39,646 nucleotides of DNA from positions 1-39,646 of the forward strand of contig CAMHAH010000025.1 of the NCBI GenBank assembly GCA_946183365.1, written 5' to 3'. The notes under the pieces were generated by a model. It saw nothing but the letters and a program-made list of their open reading frames with translations, was not told the origin of the DNA and did no database searches. This DNA is from an uncultured Clostridia bacterium (GTDB lineage Bacteria > Bacillota > Clostridia > Oscillospirales > Acutalibacteraceae). Positions within the stretch are counted from its first letter, which is position 1, and each line of letters begins with the position of its first letter. A program made the translations under genes and the position numbers. Of the stretch, positions 1 through 9,642 are shown piece by piece.

Positions 1-190
1 TCATATTTATATAATAATTTCTCCGAGATTCCGGTCGCCATCTAGTTTTACCAAACGGCTCTGGAAGTCTGCTGTTTCTTGGGAAATGGCTTGTTTTAGC
101 CGTTTCTGCTACACTCGGATTTTTCGATATACCCTCTTTTCTCCGTTGTTTCCGATGCTTCCGATTCTATTTGTGGTCATCGTTGTGGTC

Positions 191-237
191 AAAAATATCC
201 TCCCCTGCACGGCTCAAACGAGCCTGCAGAGGAGGAT
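191..237 (-). terminator. Hairpin of module copy 1
   Basis: This is a long near-perfect stem (arms about 18-19 nt, loop of about 4) followed on the minus strand by a TATTTTT tract. It fits an intrinsic terminator that would end the transcript of the adjacent promoter almost at once, and would also stop read-through from 333-1601. The stem recurs with compensating changes at 21555-21598. Confidence 0.75.
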
Positions 238-250
238 TTCCATTTGCTGT

Positions 251-279
251 ATTGTAGCTTAGGTCGCACCGGTTGTCAA
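251..279 (-). promoter_or_regulatory. Strong sigma-A promoter of module copy 1
   Basis: On the minus strand the -35 is TTGACA (274-279), the spacer is 17 bp, and the -10 is TACAAT (251-256). The predicted start near 244 lies only a few bases before the hairpin at 197-237, so the transcript would be about 50-55 nt. The same promoter at the same spacing recurs at 21610-21638, with decayed relatives near 19116, 20588 and 32704. Confidence 0.7.
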
Positions 280-332
280 GTTGTTTTATCCTCCGCTTTC
301 TCAAAGTAAGCAATGGATGGTATTCCTAAGTT

Positions 333-1601
333 TCATTTGCTCCACGGAAGTTGGATGTTCGGCACATCCAATACTGCTACATCCTGCAGATCATAGGTGA
401 TGCCGTTATCCTCCAGTTCTTTCAAAAAAGCATTGACGATCACCGGACTTGAAAACGGCTGAATGAAGTCAAGCGTAAAACGTCCGTTTACCGCCGCGAT
501 CTCAACACATGGATAGTTACCTGTCGCGCCAGTCCATGACCGGAAGTCACGAATATACTTTTCTGCTTCTTTATAGTTTGCTTTTCCCACATAACTGACC
601 GTCGCCGTCATGATCTGCTCTGCCGTTTTTCCGATATACGCCATAATGTCAAGGCGCTCTTGATCAGTTTCCTTGGACAGAAGCATCTGTGTGAGCCCTC
701 TCAAGCTATTGGCTCCGGCGAGGACTGTCTCATCCATCGTCTGTACAAAAACCATGCCCCGATAGGCTGTAGCCTGTCTGTCAAGAGGCCAATCACGAAG
801 CTTCTCTTTGTATTCGAGCATCGCCCCGCCGACCAAGCTTTGATGTGCCTTGGGCTTTTGAAGCGCTTTTCGCTGATTCACACACAGGGTGATCCTGATA
901 GGATCGTTTGCATCCGGAAAAAGCTTCGCAACAGCACGGCTGAGAAGCAATGCGGTTATCGTTCCCGGACTGCCGTCATTGTCCATGCTGAAGCGCACAA
1001 ACTCAGATTCGTCAATCGCTATACTATAAACAGTTTTTAATGTGTCGTTCTGCAGTTCAGCATTCTCAATGATGTTGAGCGCCTTCGGAAGATCGGATCG
1101 CGCAGGAGTCGGAAGATCCGAGGCAATCTCAATAGGATCCTCCCATTCTTCCGCAGTGATCTCGTCTCCGACAAGACGAATCCCCTCCTCGTTCAGCTTG
1201 ATTCCATACCGCTTAGAACAATAATAATACAGCAATGTCCGAATGACTTCATAGGCGCCGGTTCCGTCTGTCAGACCATGAAATATATCCAGAATGATCC
1301 AGTTGTCCAAATAGGCAAATGCGATCATGTGGTAGTTGGATTCTTCCGCGTTCAGATCTACCCCATGAAGAGAATTGCTGATTACAACAGGTCTGGCGTT
1401 ATCAATAAAAACATACTGTCCGGCCTTTTTCTGTAGCTCCACGCAGAAATAGGGATATCTTTGCATTGTGGTATCTACGGCATAACGCAACGCGGACGGG
1501 TCGATCAGATCTCTCATTCTGATCCTGATTCTGATTTCGTTAGGGTTTTCTTTACTCGAAGAGTATAGCGGGCGGATTCCTGTAAATAATCTTTGTTCCA
1601 T
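333..1601 (-). CDS. Condensation-domain-like acyltransferase
   Basis: The product is a 422-residue soluble protein with no signal peptide. Residues 108-113 read HGLTDG, the HxxxDG catalytic motif shared by NRPS condensation domains, chloramphenicol acetyltransferase and the alcohol/PapA-type acyltransferases, in which the His deprotonates the acceptor. Length and the single domain fit a free-standing acyltransferase rather than an NRPS module. The ATG at 1601 has an AGGAGAAA site just upstream. The gene faces away from the lipid/transport run that starts at 1961 and ends just before the module at 51-290, so it may be cargo of that unit. Acyl donor and acceptor cannot be told from sequence. 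Confidence 0.75.
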   Translation of the reverse strand: MEQRLFTGIRPLYSSSKENPNEIRIRIRMRDLIDPSALRYAVDTTMQRYPYFCVELQKKAGQYVFIDNARPVVISNSLHGVDLNAEESNYHMIAFAYLDNWIILDIFHGLTDGTGAYEVIRTLLYYYCSKRYGIKLNEEGIRLVGDEITAEEWEDPIEIASDLPTPARSDLPKALNIIENAELQNDTLKTVYSIAIDESEFVRFSMDNDGSPGTITALLLSRAVAKLFPDANDPIRITLCVNQRKALQKPKAHQSLVGGAMLEYKEKLRDWPLDRQATAYRGMVFVQTMDETVLAGANSLRGLTQMLLSKETDQERLDIMAYIGKTAEQIMTATVSYVGKANYKEAEKYIRDFRSWTGATGNYPCVEIAAVNGRFTLDFIQPFSSPVIVNAFLKELEDNGITYDLQDVAVLDVPNIQLPWSK

Positions 1602-1826
1602 ATCTTTCTCCTGCTTTTGCGTTTTCTAAATAACCTCTATTATTTTAGCAGGAACCTGCAAAAAAGTCCACAAAAACCTTAGCTTGGATGTGTTACAGCG
1701 GTTTTTATAGACATTAATGTTTAGTCCGATACGGATATTGAATTGGGACATTTCTCAAAATGACCACTTTCTGTGATCATATATAATACAAATATTTATT
1801 AAAACACTTTTGTTTTGCTGAAACAC

Positions 1827-1869
1827 TTGAAATAACAAGTATAATCTGTATAATTATTCTATACAGATT
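1827..1869 (+). promoter_or_regulatory. Promoter with overlapping dyad operator
   Basis: TTGAAA (1827-1832), 16 bp, TATAAT (1849-1854) forms a promoter for the gene at 1961. A perfect 10-bp inverted repeat (arms 1843-1852 and 1860-1869, 7-bp centre) covers the -10 and the probable start site, where a repressor would block it. The regulator is not identifiable here. The rest of 1602-1960 is AT-rich with no gene seen. Confidence 0.55.
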
Positions 1870-1960
1870 TCCTATTAAGCGCTAAAAAAAGCCGACGGAA
1901 TCCTTATGACGGATCGGAAAGAGTTTATATGAATTGATTTCAAGAACAGGAGCCTGAGCT

Positions 1961-3799
1961 ATGAAAAAGAGATGGATCGAAAAAGCCGTTTTACTGCTCT
2001 CCTTAGCGGGGGCGTTGTTCCTGTTCGCGTTTTTTCTGAAAGATATCTTGATCCCTCTGTTCACCCTGCAGCTGAAAAACGATGTCGAGGGAGCCAAGGC
2101 GCTGCTGACCTCCAAGGGCATCGCGGGAGGAGCGGCAGTATCGCTGATTGAGGCGCTGCAAATGATCGTCGTATTTATACCGGCTGAGTTCATCCAGGTA
2201 GCGAGCGGTCTGAGCTATCCTTTCTATATCTCGCTGATCCTGTGCGATCTCGGCGTATGTCTCGGCGCGAGCATCATCTTTATCCTTGTGAGAACATTCC
2301 GCTTTGACACAAAAAAATCGAGAGAATCAAAAGAACAGATCGAGCAAATGGCCTTGGATAACAAAGAAAAGAAGGTATGGATGCTGATGTATCTTCTGTT
2401 CATAACGCCGATAATCCCCTTCGGCGCGATCTGCTATTTCGGCAGCAGCACCGACATCCGCTACCGCAGATATATCCTGACGGTTGCAACGGGCGTGATC
2501 CCCTCCATCGTCACCTCCAACCTGATCGGAGCCGGCGCGAGGGCGTTCATCATGAACGCGCTTCCGCTGTGGGTTCTGATTCTGATAATACTGCTGATGA
2601 TGGCTCTTCTGTTCGTGCTTCTGTGGCTGTTCCTCGACAAGGTATATTTCAGAGGAAAAGACGGTACACCCGACTCAGCCGCTTACTTCGTCGCGATAAA
2701 GCTCATCGCTCTTTGGCGAAAGCACAGCCAGAAGCTGGTAGTGGACGGCGAAAAGCTGAAAGGACTTGATCCGCCGTTCGTCGTACTGTGCAACCATGTG
2801 TCGTTTTATGACTTCTACTATATGACGGAGCTTATGAAGAACTATAAGCCCGCCTATATCATCAACCACCACATAACATCCGCTCCTGTGCTCAGACACC
2901 TGTCAAAAAAAGCGGGTATGATCCCCAAGAAGATGTTTTATCCCGACACAGCTGCCGTCAAAATGCTCCGGACGCTCAGAGCCGGATATCCCGTCGTAGT
3001 ATTCCCCGAGGGCAGGCTCAGCATCGACGGACGCCCCGGCGAGATCGTGGAGAGTGCCGCCGCGGCGTATAAGAAATTCGGCTATCCGCTGGTGCTGGCA
3101 AAGATCACGGGCGGATACTTCACCTATCCTAAATGGCGCGGAAAATTCTACAGAGGCAACGTGCGGATCGCGGTCGAAAGAGTTTTGACGCCAGAGGATC
3201 TGAAGCGTATGTCGGTCGGCGAGATCGAGCGGGTGATCGAAGCTACGCTGTCATATAACGCCTCGGCGGATCCCGTCAACCGTTTTCGTCAGAAGGACAA
3301 GGCGCGCGGACTGGAGAAGATGCTGTACCGCTGCGCGGACTGCGGAGCACTGTATACAACGCAGTCGAAGGCAAGCGACCTGTACTGTACCGCCTGCGGA
3401 AAGATACATCATCTTGATGATAGCTACCTATTTACTGATGAGATCGGGAGCATCCCCGCCTATTACGACCGCATCAAAGAGACGGAGCGGGCGCAGCTCG
3501 ACGATCTTGAGCTGAGAACAGAGGTAAACGTCAAGGTGTTCCCTGACAAGAACGGACGCGTCAGAAAAGAAACCGGCGTCTGCACACTGACCAAAGAGTC
3601 GTTCACCTACCGCTCGGACAAAACGGAATTCACCGTACCTACCGAGAAGATACCGGCTCTCGCATTCTCCTGCGGCAAGGAATTTGAGATCTACCACGAT
3701 AACGATCAATACTATTTTTATCCGACCGAAAACAGACAGCAGGTCGCGCGCTGGTCGCTGATCGTCGACTTAATCAGAGAGGAGCGTAATCGCAGATGA
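1961..3799 (+). CDS. VTT (DedA/TMEM64-like) - PlsC acyltransferase - zinc ribbon fusion
   Basis: The product is a 612-residue membrane protein. Residues 8-26 form a membrane segment, and about 40-215 is a hydrophobic region with the look of the VTT/SNARE-associated (TVP38/DedA) family. About 240-440 is a PlsC-type lysophospholipid acyltransferase with an HX4D motif (HVSFYD near 279) and FPEGR near 348. About 458-480 is a zinc ribbon with two CxxC pairs, followed by a beta-rich tail. PlsC enzymes transfer acyl chains to lysophosphatidic acid or similar lipids; VTT proteins have been linked to lipid scrambling and transport. The fusion suggests acylation coupled to lipid movement across the membrane, which is inference. 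The start has AGGAGCC upstream. The next gene overlaps by 4 bp. Confidence 0.75.
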   Translation: MKKRWIEKAVLLLSLAGALFLFAFFLKDILIPLFTLQLKNDVEGAKALLTSKGIAGGAAVSLIEALQMIVVFIPAEFIQVASGLSYPFYISLILCDLGVCLGASIIFILVRTFRFDTKKSRESKEQIEQMALDNKEKKVWMLMYLLFITPIIPFGAICYFGSSTDIRYRRYILTVATGVIPSIVTSNLIGAGARAFIMNALPLWVLILIILLMMALLFVLLWLFLDKVYFRGKDGTPDSAAYFVAIKLIALWRKHSQKLVVDGEKLKGLDPPFVVLCNHVSFYDFYYMTELMKNYKPAYIINHHITSAPVLRHLSKKAGMIPKKMFYPDTAAVKMLRTLRAGYPVVVFPEGRLSIDGRPGEIVESAAAAYKKFGYPLVLAKITGGYFTYPKWRGKFYRGNVRIAVERVLTPEDLKRMSVGEIERVIEATLSYNASADPVNRFRQKDKARGLEKMLYRCADCGALYTTQSKASDLYCTACGKIHHLDDSYLFTDEIGSIPAYYDRIKETERAQLDDLELRTEVNVKVFPDKNGRVRKETGVCTLTKESFTYRSDKTEFTVPTEKIPALAFSCGKEFEIYHDNDQYYFYPTENRQQVARWSLIVDLIREERNRR

Positions 3800-5226
3800 A
3801 TAAAGAAAAATCACTGATCAATATCTCCAAAAAGACCTTTATACAGGTGACGGCGCTGCTGCTCGGGCTGTTGATCGTCTCGATCGTACTGACCTACTTC
3901 ATCCCTGCGGGGAGCTTTGGTGTGAACGCCGACGGCAGCACCGATTACAGCGTCTATCATACGCTCGACGGCGTAAAGGGCATCCCTGTCTGGAAGGGGA
4001 TCCTCGCGCCGATATTGGTCTTCGGCTCCTCCGACGGAGTGACTCTTATCATGCTGTCTGTGTTTCTGCTGGTGATCTCGGCGGCGTTTCAGGTGATGAA
4101 CGACGCGGGAGGCATAGGCGCGATAGTAAGCGCGGTGTCCGATCGCTTCAAAAGCAGACGAAAGCTGATGGTCGCGCTGATCTCACTGCTGTTCATGTGC
4201 TTCGGAGCGTTTCTCGGACTGTTTGAAGAAATGCTGACCATGCTGCCGATCATCACGATGCTGTGCTTAGCGATAGGATATGATTCTTTCACCGGCTTTC
4301 TGATCTGCATAGTATCCTGCGGCTTCGGCTTCGCGAGCGCCGTGACCAATCCCTTTACCGTACTGCTCGCCTCTGAGATCATCGGAGCTAATCCGATGGA
4401 TAAGATATGGTTCCGTATAATCATTTTCATCGTGATGTATATGCTCCTGCTGGCGTTCATCTTCCTCTATCTCAGAAAGCTCGGCAAAAGCCCCGAGAAC
4501 AGCTTGACCTATGAACACGATCTGAGGATCAAGGCTACCGTGAACGTTCGGGACAGCGTCGCGGAAAAGTCGCCCTCTCGTGAGAAGAAACTGCGTGTGA
4601 TCTATGGGATATTCCTAAGCGTCAGTCTTATTCTGATTGCGGTATGCTCCTCTGTCGAGGCGTTCAGAAGCTACACCGTAGTCATCCTCATCGCCTACTT
4701 CCTGATCTTCGGACTGCTCGCCGGGATCCTCTGCACATCCTCCGCCAAAACGGTATTCAAGAGCTTTCTGAAGGGTTTGACCGGAGCTTTGCCGACGATC
4801 GTTTTCATCGGACTGTCGGCGTCGATCAAATATGTTTTCGACGAGGGTCACATAATGCCGACGATCGCCAACCAGATCAACCTGTTGACAAAGGGCAAAA
4901 GCCTCTTCCTGATCGTGCTGATCATCTATGCGATCGTGCTCGTGCTGGAGTTCTTCATCTCTTCTTCCACTGCCAAGGCGATCCTCGTCATGGGACTGCT
5001 CTCGACCGTGAGCTTAGGTCTGAGCGACCGCATGATGGTGCTGATATATACCTTCGCGGACGGCTACACCAACGTGCTGTTCCCGACCTCTCCCGTCCTT
5101 CTTATCGCGCTCTCAATGATAGGTATGGAGTACTTCAAATGGGTGAAGAAGAGCCTGCCGCTGTTTGCGGTAAACTTCCTGCTGGTGATAGGCTTTCTCG
5201 CGCTGGGAATCGTCATCGGCTATTGA
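3796..5226 (+). CDS. YfcC/DcuC-family membrane carrier
   Basis: The product is a 476-residue protein with about 10-12 membrane segments. Features typical of the YfcC family (C4-dicarboxylate anaerobic carrier superfamily) are IPAGSFG near residue 35, a conserved FEE-containing segment, NPFTVLLASE in the middle, and a late re-entrant-like stretch with SSSTAKA and DGYTNVLFPTSP. Such carriers move small carboxylates or related amino-acid-like substrates; the substrate here is unknown. The ATG overlaps the stop of the VTT-PlsC gene (ATGA), so the two are translationally coupled and probably share a process. The ABC genes follow after 27 bp. Confidence 0.75.
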   Translation: MNKEKSLINISKKTFIQVTALLLGLLIVSIVLTYFIPAGSFGVNADGSTDYSVYHTLDGVKGIPVWKGILAPILVFGSSDGVTLIMLSVFLLVISAAFQVMNDAGGIGAIVSAVSDRFKSRRKLMVALISLLFMCFGAFLGLFEEMLTMLPIITMLCLAIGYDSFTGFLICIVSCGFGFASAVTNPFTVLLASEIIGANPMDKIWFRIIIFIVMYMLLLAFIFLYLRKLGKSPENSLTYEHDLRIKATVNVRDSVAEKSPSREKKLRVIYGIFLSVSLILIAVCSSVEAFRSYTVVILIAYFLIFGLLAGILCTSSAKTVFKSFLKGLTGALPTIVFIGLSASIKYVFDEGHIMPTIANQINLLTKGKSLFLIVLIIYAIVLVLEFFISSSTAKAILVMGLLSTVSLGLSDRMMVLIYTFADGYTNVLFPTSPVLLIALSMIGMEYFKWVKKSLPLFAVNFLLVIGFLALGIVIGY

Positions 5227-5253
5227 TATATCCTCTCAAATACGGAGACCTCT

Positions 5254-5967
5254 ATGGAAAAACATACAGAATACATCCTGACAGTCAAAGAACTCTGCAA
5301 ATACTACGGAGACGGCAACAGCCGCGTCTGCGCGCTGGATCACCTGAGCTTTGAAGTAGGCAGTTCACAGCTTGTCGCGGTGCTGGGTAACTCCGGCAGC
5401 GGAAAGAGCACACTGCTGAATATGCTCGGAGGTATGGATCGCTTTGACAGCGGCTCCGTATGCTTCGACGGCGTCGAGCTCGGTCGGATGAGCGACAGAG
5501 AGCTGACGGCGTACCGCCGAAATACGGTAGGCTTTGTCTTTCAATCCTTCAACCTCATCTCCGGGCTGACAGCTATAGAGAACGTGAAGCTGACTGCCGA
5601 CCCCGAAAGCCACGGCGCAGCCGAGGACGCTCTGTGTCTTGTAGGACTGTCGGACAAAATGCGGCGTTATCCGTCTCAGCTCTCCGGCGGTCAGCAGCAG
5701 CGTGTTTCCATCGCGCGCGCCATCGCCAAAAATCCTAAGTTTTTTCTCTGTGACGAACCGACCGGCGCACTGGACTCAGAGACCGGCAAAACGGTGCTCA
5801 AATGTCTTGAGAGTTTAGTGCGCGAGTACTCAAAGACGATGATCATCGTCACCCATAACGCTGAGATCGCGAAAATCGCCGACAGAGTCATACGCATGAA
5901 AAACGGTAAGATCATTTCCGATGAAACCAATACAAACATATTATCGTCAAACGAGATAGAATGGTAA
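5254..5967 (+). CDS. ABC transporter ATP-binding protein (MacB/LolD type)
   Basis: The product is a 237-residue ATPase. It carries Walker A GNSGSGKST, a Q-loop in VFQSFN, signature LSGGQQQR, Walker B FFLCDEPTGAL and the H-loop in VTHN. The sequence around the D-loop is typical of the MacB/LolD/FtsE branch, which powers FtsX-like permeases by mechanotransmission instead of classic substrate import. The permease follows after 6 bp, so the pair forms one transporter. The substrate may be a lipid, peptide or antimicrobial; the lipid-enzyme neighbours favour an envelope role, which is inference. Confidence 0.9.
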   Translation: MEKHTEYILTVKELCKYYGDGNSRVCALDHLSFEVGSSQLVAVLGNSGSGKSTLLNMLGGMDRFDSGSVCFDGVELGRMSDRELTAYRRNTVGFVFQSFNLISGLTAIENVKLTADPESHGAAEDALCLVGLSDKMRRYPSQLSGGQQQRVSIARAIAKNPKFFLCDEPTGALDSETGKTVLKCLESLVREYSKTMIIVTHNAEIAKIADRVIRMKNGKIISDETNTNILSSNEIEW

Positions 5968-5973
5968 CAGCCG

Positions 5974-8900
5974 ATGAAGACTATGCTGCGCGCAGTTATA
6001 AAAAAGCATATCAAGCTGTTGATATCGGTCACGCTGATCGCGTCACTCGGCTTTTCGCTCTCATGGGGTCTGTCCGGCGGATACGTCTCCCTTGAGAGAT
6101 CTCTGCGCGACTACGTGGAGAAATATCACTATCCCGACGTCTGTATCACGACCGAGATCACCACGTCCGACGACGCGGACAGCCTGCTCGCTATAGACGG
6201 AGTCCAAGGCTGTGATACCCGGCTTTTCGCCGATACGCTGATGAAAACCTCCGACGAGGATTACTTTTCCGTAAGAGTATTCTCCTACACCGACAGCGAG
6301 AGGCAGACCTTCTGCCGTTGGTCAGAGTCGGACGGCGGCGACGGCGTGTTGATCGAGTATAATTTTGCCGAGAACAACGGTATAAGCGCCGGTGATACGG
6401 TATCGTTCAGAGTGCGTGACGAATACCGCGACTACACGGTAAGCGCTGTCATCTCGCGTCCCGAGACCCTCTCAGCGAAGGTCTCCGATAACGCGTGGGG
6501 TCTGAACTATGATTTCGGCTATATCTACGCCCCCGCTGTCCTGCTCGCCGAAGAGTTTGAGAAGGACTATCGCGATAACAAGGCACAGCTGGACGAGAAG
6601 TCCGACGAGCTTTCGGCGCAGAAAAATTCCGCGCAAAAGCTGCTGGATGAAAAAGAAGATCAGCTCATGCAGGCTAAAAAACTGCTGAGCGAAATGCGCG
6701 AGGAATATCTCAGCTCCTCAGTCGAAGCAGAGAGCGCGATCGAAGAGCTCAACAAAACGAAAGATGAGCTTCTCTCGTCCGAACAGAAGTTGGAAGAAAA
6801 AAAGGCCGAGCTCGCCGCCGCTTATGAAACGGCGGCTTCGACCGTTGAGGAGCTGAGCTCTAAGCTCGATCTGCTCACCCGCGCAAAAGAAGGCCTCGAT
6901 GAGATCAACGCAGCCGAAAAAGAGCTGAAGTCCGCCGGGGACAGACTGCGCTCCGACAGCGTACAGCGACTTATCAGTCTGCTGTCCGTTCTGCCTGACA
7001 GCGCAAAAATGTCAGAGCTGATCAGCGGCGCCGAGGAACTCTCGGACTACCTTGATCAGATGGATAAGATCGGCTTTCACTATGATCTATCCGCGCCGAT
7101 CGGCTTTCTGGAAAAGACGCTTAATGACTTTGAGGCGCAGATGGATGCCGACTACGCGTATCTCAGTTCACATAAGGTCGAAGCTATGATCGCATCGTCG
7201 GAGGCGTTCTCCCCCACCGATGCGGGCTACAGCGAGCTTAATGCTGTTCTCAGACGGTACAGCGCCGTGAGCGTCACTGACGCGGCGAGTCTCAAGTCGG
7301 CGTATCAGACGGCATTGTCCCGCCTGACCGCGCTGCGAGACTGGGCACGTAGGCCGAGTATACGGCAGACTCTGGATCTGCTCAAAAGCATAGAGACCGA
7401 CCGCTCCGCGAAAGAACTGCTGAACAGTGTCCTGAGCGCAGAAAACGAGCTGCGCGGTCTGTCGGAGGGCGCCTCCCTTGAACAGATGACAGCCAAAGAC
7501 GTGAAGCAGCTGTACACTCAGGCGCTGGAACAAACAGACGAAGCGCTCGATACGCTGAGCGAGAGCAGAGGATCCGTCGTCAAAGAGCTGAGCGCGAACG
7601 GTATCGGCGAGAGCGATCTGCCCGGAACGCTTACACAGTTGAGCGACGGTATCGCCTCCGCCCGGAGCGCTTACGCCGAACTTAAAGACGCAAGCGTGGA
7701 GTTAGACGAGGGCATAACCGATATCAAGGACGGGATCGCCGAGATAGACGATGGGATCAGCGAGATAGAAGGCAAGCTCAGCGACGGACAGTCACAGCTC
7801 AACTCCGTCGAAAATGAGATCGCCGGCGGTGAGAGCAAGCTCTCAGAGTCCGCAAAAGAAATGCGGGTCTTCACCGATTTGGAAGACGAGCTTGAACGCG
7901 CCTATAAAAAGCTCGAAGACAGCGAGGGCTACGACCGCCTTTGCAACCAATTTCTGTTGTATCTCGAAGATGACGCTGACGCTGACAGAGTTTTGGAGCA
8001 AGCTCGCGCTGCGCTGAGCGACTCCGCTGTAAAAAGCGGTTATACCTACCGACAATCACCCGTCAAAAAAAGGATCGACAACAACCTCAACCCTATGTCC
8101 GCCATGATGTCGATGCTGCCGGCTATCTTCTTCGGGATCGTGCTTATCGTCGTTTTTCTTTTCATGTCGATGATCATCAGGCAGAGCCGCAGAGACATCG
8201 GGATACTGATGGCTCTGGGTATCGGCAAGGCTTCTGTCCGCGGGATGTTCTGCGTTGTCGCCGCGGGCGTAGCGCTCGGCGGTATCATCCTCGGCAGCGG
8301 GATCGGACTTGCTGTCCGGGGATATGTCGGCGGCTATTTCAAGAGCTTCTTCCCACTGCCTGAATTCACCTATCTCTCGGATATCGGCGGATTTGCCGTC
8401 GGAGCACTCGCTACCTTCGGAGTGTGTGTAACGGCTACGCTGATAGGAACGGTAATGATCGAGCGCATAACGCCGAAAGAAGCGATGTCGCGCCCCGTAC
8501 AGGCGGATATCAGCGTCCCCGCTTTCTTGAACCGCTTATTGAGCAAAGCCTCTCCGATGCTGAAATTCAACCTTACTTCTCTTTTTCGAAACAAGGGCAG
8601 ATTTCTCTTTTCCACGATATGCGTCTCAACGTCCGTGATGATGATCTTCACCTCAGTCTCCTTCATCGCTTCAAAAAACTATGTGATACACCAAACCTTT
8701 GATGAAAGGATACGTTATGACTGTCAGATATTCTTCGAGAATGATCCATCGGACGATCTGCTCAGTGAGATAGAAGCGATAGAGGGCGTGAGCGAAGCCG
8801 AAAAGGTGCTGATATATGATATCGCTGTTTCATCTGACAAAGGCTCTGAGCAAACGACCGTATATGCTATCGCTCCCGAAAACAGGATGATAGGGATCAA

Positions 8901-9642
8901 CGGAATGAACGGTGAACCCCTCGCGCCGGAGCGCGGCACGATCATCGTCGATCGTCACCTCGCGGATGCGCTGGGAGGCGTCGAAGTCGGCGACAGCCTG
9001 ACTGTCGCGTCAAACAGATTCACCGTCAGCGGTATGACCGACCAGTGCGTCAACCGCGCTCAGTATATCACGCAGGAAAACGTCTCCGGGACGGGCAAGC
9101 CTGAGCTGTACAGCGTGCTGTGCCGATTTGACGGCGAACCGCGGCGTCGGCTGCTTGCCTTCCTGACGGAGCACGACGACTATCTGTATACCGTGTTCAC
9201 CGAAGCTCTCTACAATATCAACCATCAGCTCTATGCAACCTATGATCTCGCTGCGTGGCTCCTGATCGCTTTCGGAGTTCTGATCGGATTCATCATCGTC
9301 CTCAATACAGCTATCACCAATCTCCAGGACAACAAACGCGAGCTGTGCATTCTCAGAACGTTAGGCTTTCAGCACACGGAGATATCACGCAGCAGGTTCA
9401 CACAGTCGCTGCTGCAATTCATAACGGCTTGCGTGATCGGTTTGATCTCCGGCACATTCCTTGCACGATTCACTCTTCTGCGTATCAGCACGCCTACAGA
9501 AGAATTCGCCTATGCCTGCGGCGTCAAGGAAGCGCTGATCGTTTCACTGATCGTGTTCCTTTATATTCTGTTCAGTCACCTTGCTGCCATGCGCACTATG
9601 AAGAAGTGGAACCACGCCGAGGTCGTGAAGGATAAGGAATAG
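5974..9642 (+). CDS. Giant FtsX-like ABC permease with extracellular coiled coil
   Basis: The product is 1222 residues, far longer than a plain MacB permease (about 400-650). An N-terminal membrane segment (about 15-35) leads to an extracellular domain. A Glu/Lys/Ser-rich, heptad-like coiled coil covers about 195-330 and again about 540-660, with a helical region between. The first FtsX core has membrane segments near 712-735, 758-782 and 803-828. A further segment lies near 876-900, then a second periplasmic-type domain, and the second FtsX core at about 1089-1115, 1146-1167 and 1187-1207. It partners with the ATPase just upstream, which is 6 bp away and coupled. The coiled coil may reach through the wall or clamp a partner. 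Confidence 0.85.
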   Translation: MKTMLRAVIKKHIKLLISVTLIASLGFSLSWGLSGGYVSLERSLRDYVEKYHYPDVCITTEITTSDDADSLLAIDGVQGCDTRLFADTLMKTSDEDYFSVRVFSYTDSERQTFCRWSESDGGDGVLIEYNFAENNGISAGDTVSFRVRDEYRDYTVSAVISRPETLSAKVSDNAWGLNYDFGYIYAPAVLLAEEFEKDYRDNKAQLDEKSDELSAQKNSAQKLLDEKEDQLMQAKKLLSEMREEYLSSSVEAESAIEELNKTKDELLSSEQKLEEKKAELAAAYETAASTVEELSSKLDLLTRAKEGLDEINAAEKELKSAGDRLRSDSVQRLISLLSVLPDSAKMSELISGAEELSDYLDQMDKIGFHYDLSAPIGFLEKTLNDFEAQMDADYAYLSSHKVEAMIASSEAFSPTDAGYSELNAVLRRYSAVSVTDAASLKSAYQTALSRLTALRDWARRPSIRQTLDLLKSIETDRSAKELLNSVLSAENELRGLSEGASLEQMTAKDVKQLYTQALEQTDEALDTLSESRGSVVKELSANGIGESDLPGTLTQLSDGIASARSAYAELKDASVELDEGITDIKDGIAEIDDGISEIEGKLSDGQSQLNSVENEIAGGESKLSESAKEMRVFTDLEDELERAYKKLEDSEGYDRLCNQFLLYLEDDADADRVLEQARAALSDSAVKSGYTYRQSPVKKRIDNNLNPMSAMMSMLPAIFFGIVLIVVFLFMSMIIRQSRRDIGILMALGIGKASVRGMFCVVAAGVALGGIILGSGIGLAVRGYVGGYFKSFFPLPEFTYLSDIGGFAVGALATFGVCVTATLIGTVMIERITPKEAMSRPVQADISVPAFLNRLLSKASPMLKFNLTSLFRNKGRFLFSTICVSTSVMMIFTSVSFIASKNYVIHQTFDERIRYDCQIFFENDPSDDLLSEIEAIEGVSEAEKVLIYDIAVSSDKGSEQTTVYAIAPENRMIGINGMNGEPLAPERGTIIVDRHLADALGGVEVGDSLTVASNRFTVSGMTDQCVNRAQYITQENVSGTGKPELYSVLCRFDGEPRRRLLAFLTEHDDYLYTVFTEALYNINHQLYATYDLAAWLLIAFGVLIGFIIVLNTAITNLQDNKRELCILRTLGFQHTEISRSRFTQSLLQFITACVIGLISGTFLARFTLLRISTPTEEFAYACGVKEALIVSLIVFLYILFSHLAAMRTMKKWNHAEVVKDKE

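Larger units (their letters stand above)
51..290 (-). repeat. Repeated end module, copy 1
   Basis: This is a ~240-bp sequence shared with 18917-19140 and more distantly with 21422-21640. On the minus strand it holds a promoter, a strong hairpin with a T tract, a doubled GACCAC motif (two copies 12 bp apart), and a tail ending in the core TTTGG. Identity with copy 2 stops at that core. Here the core is followed by sequence that is not tRNA, unlike copies 2 and 3, which run into a tRNA-Pro 3' half. It sits directly 3' of the minus-strand gene at 333-1601. I infer an end of an integrative unit; no recombinase is visible. Confidence 0.7.

Noticed and set aside
1..56. tRNA-Pro 3' half at module copy 1
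   Set aside because: After the TTTGG core there is no T arm, acceptor or CCA, so only the core is shared.
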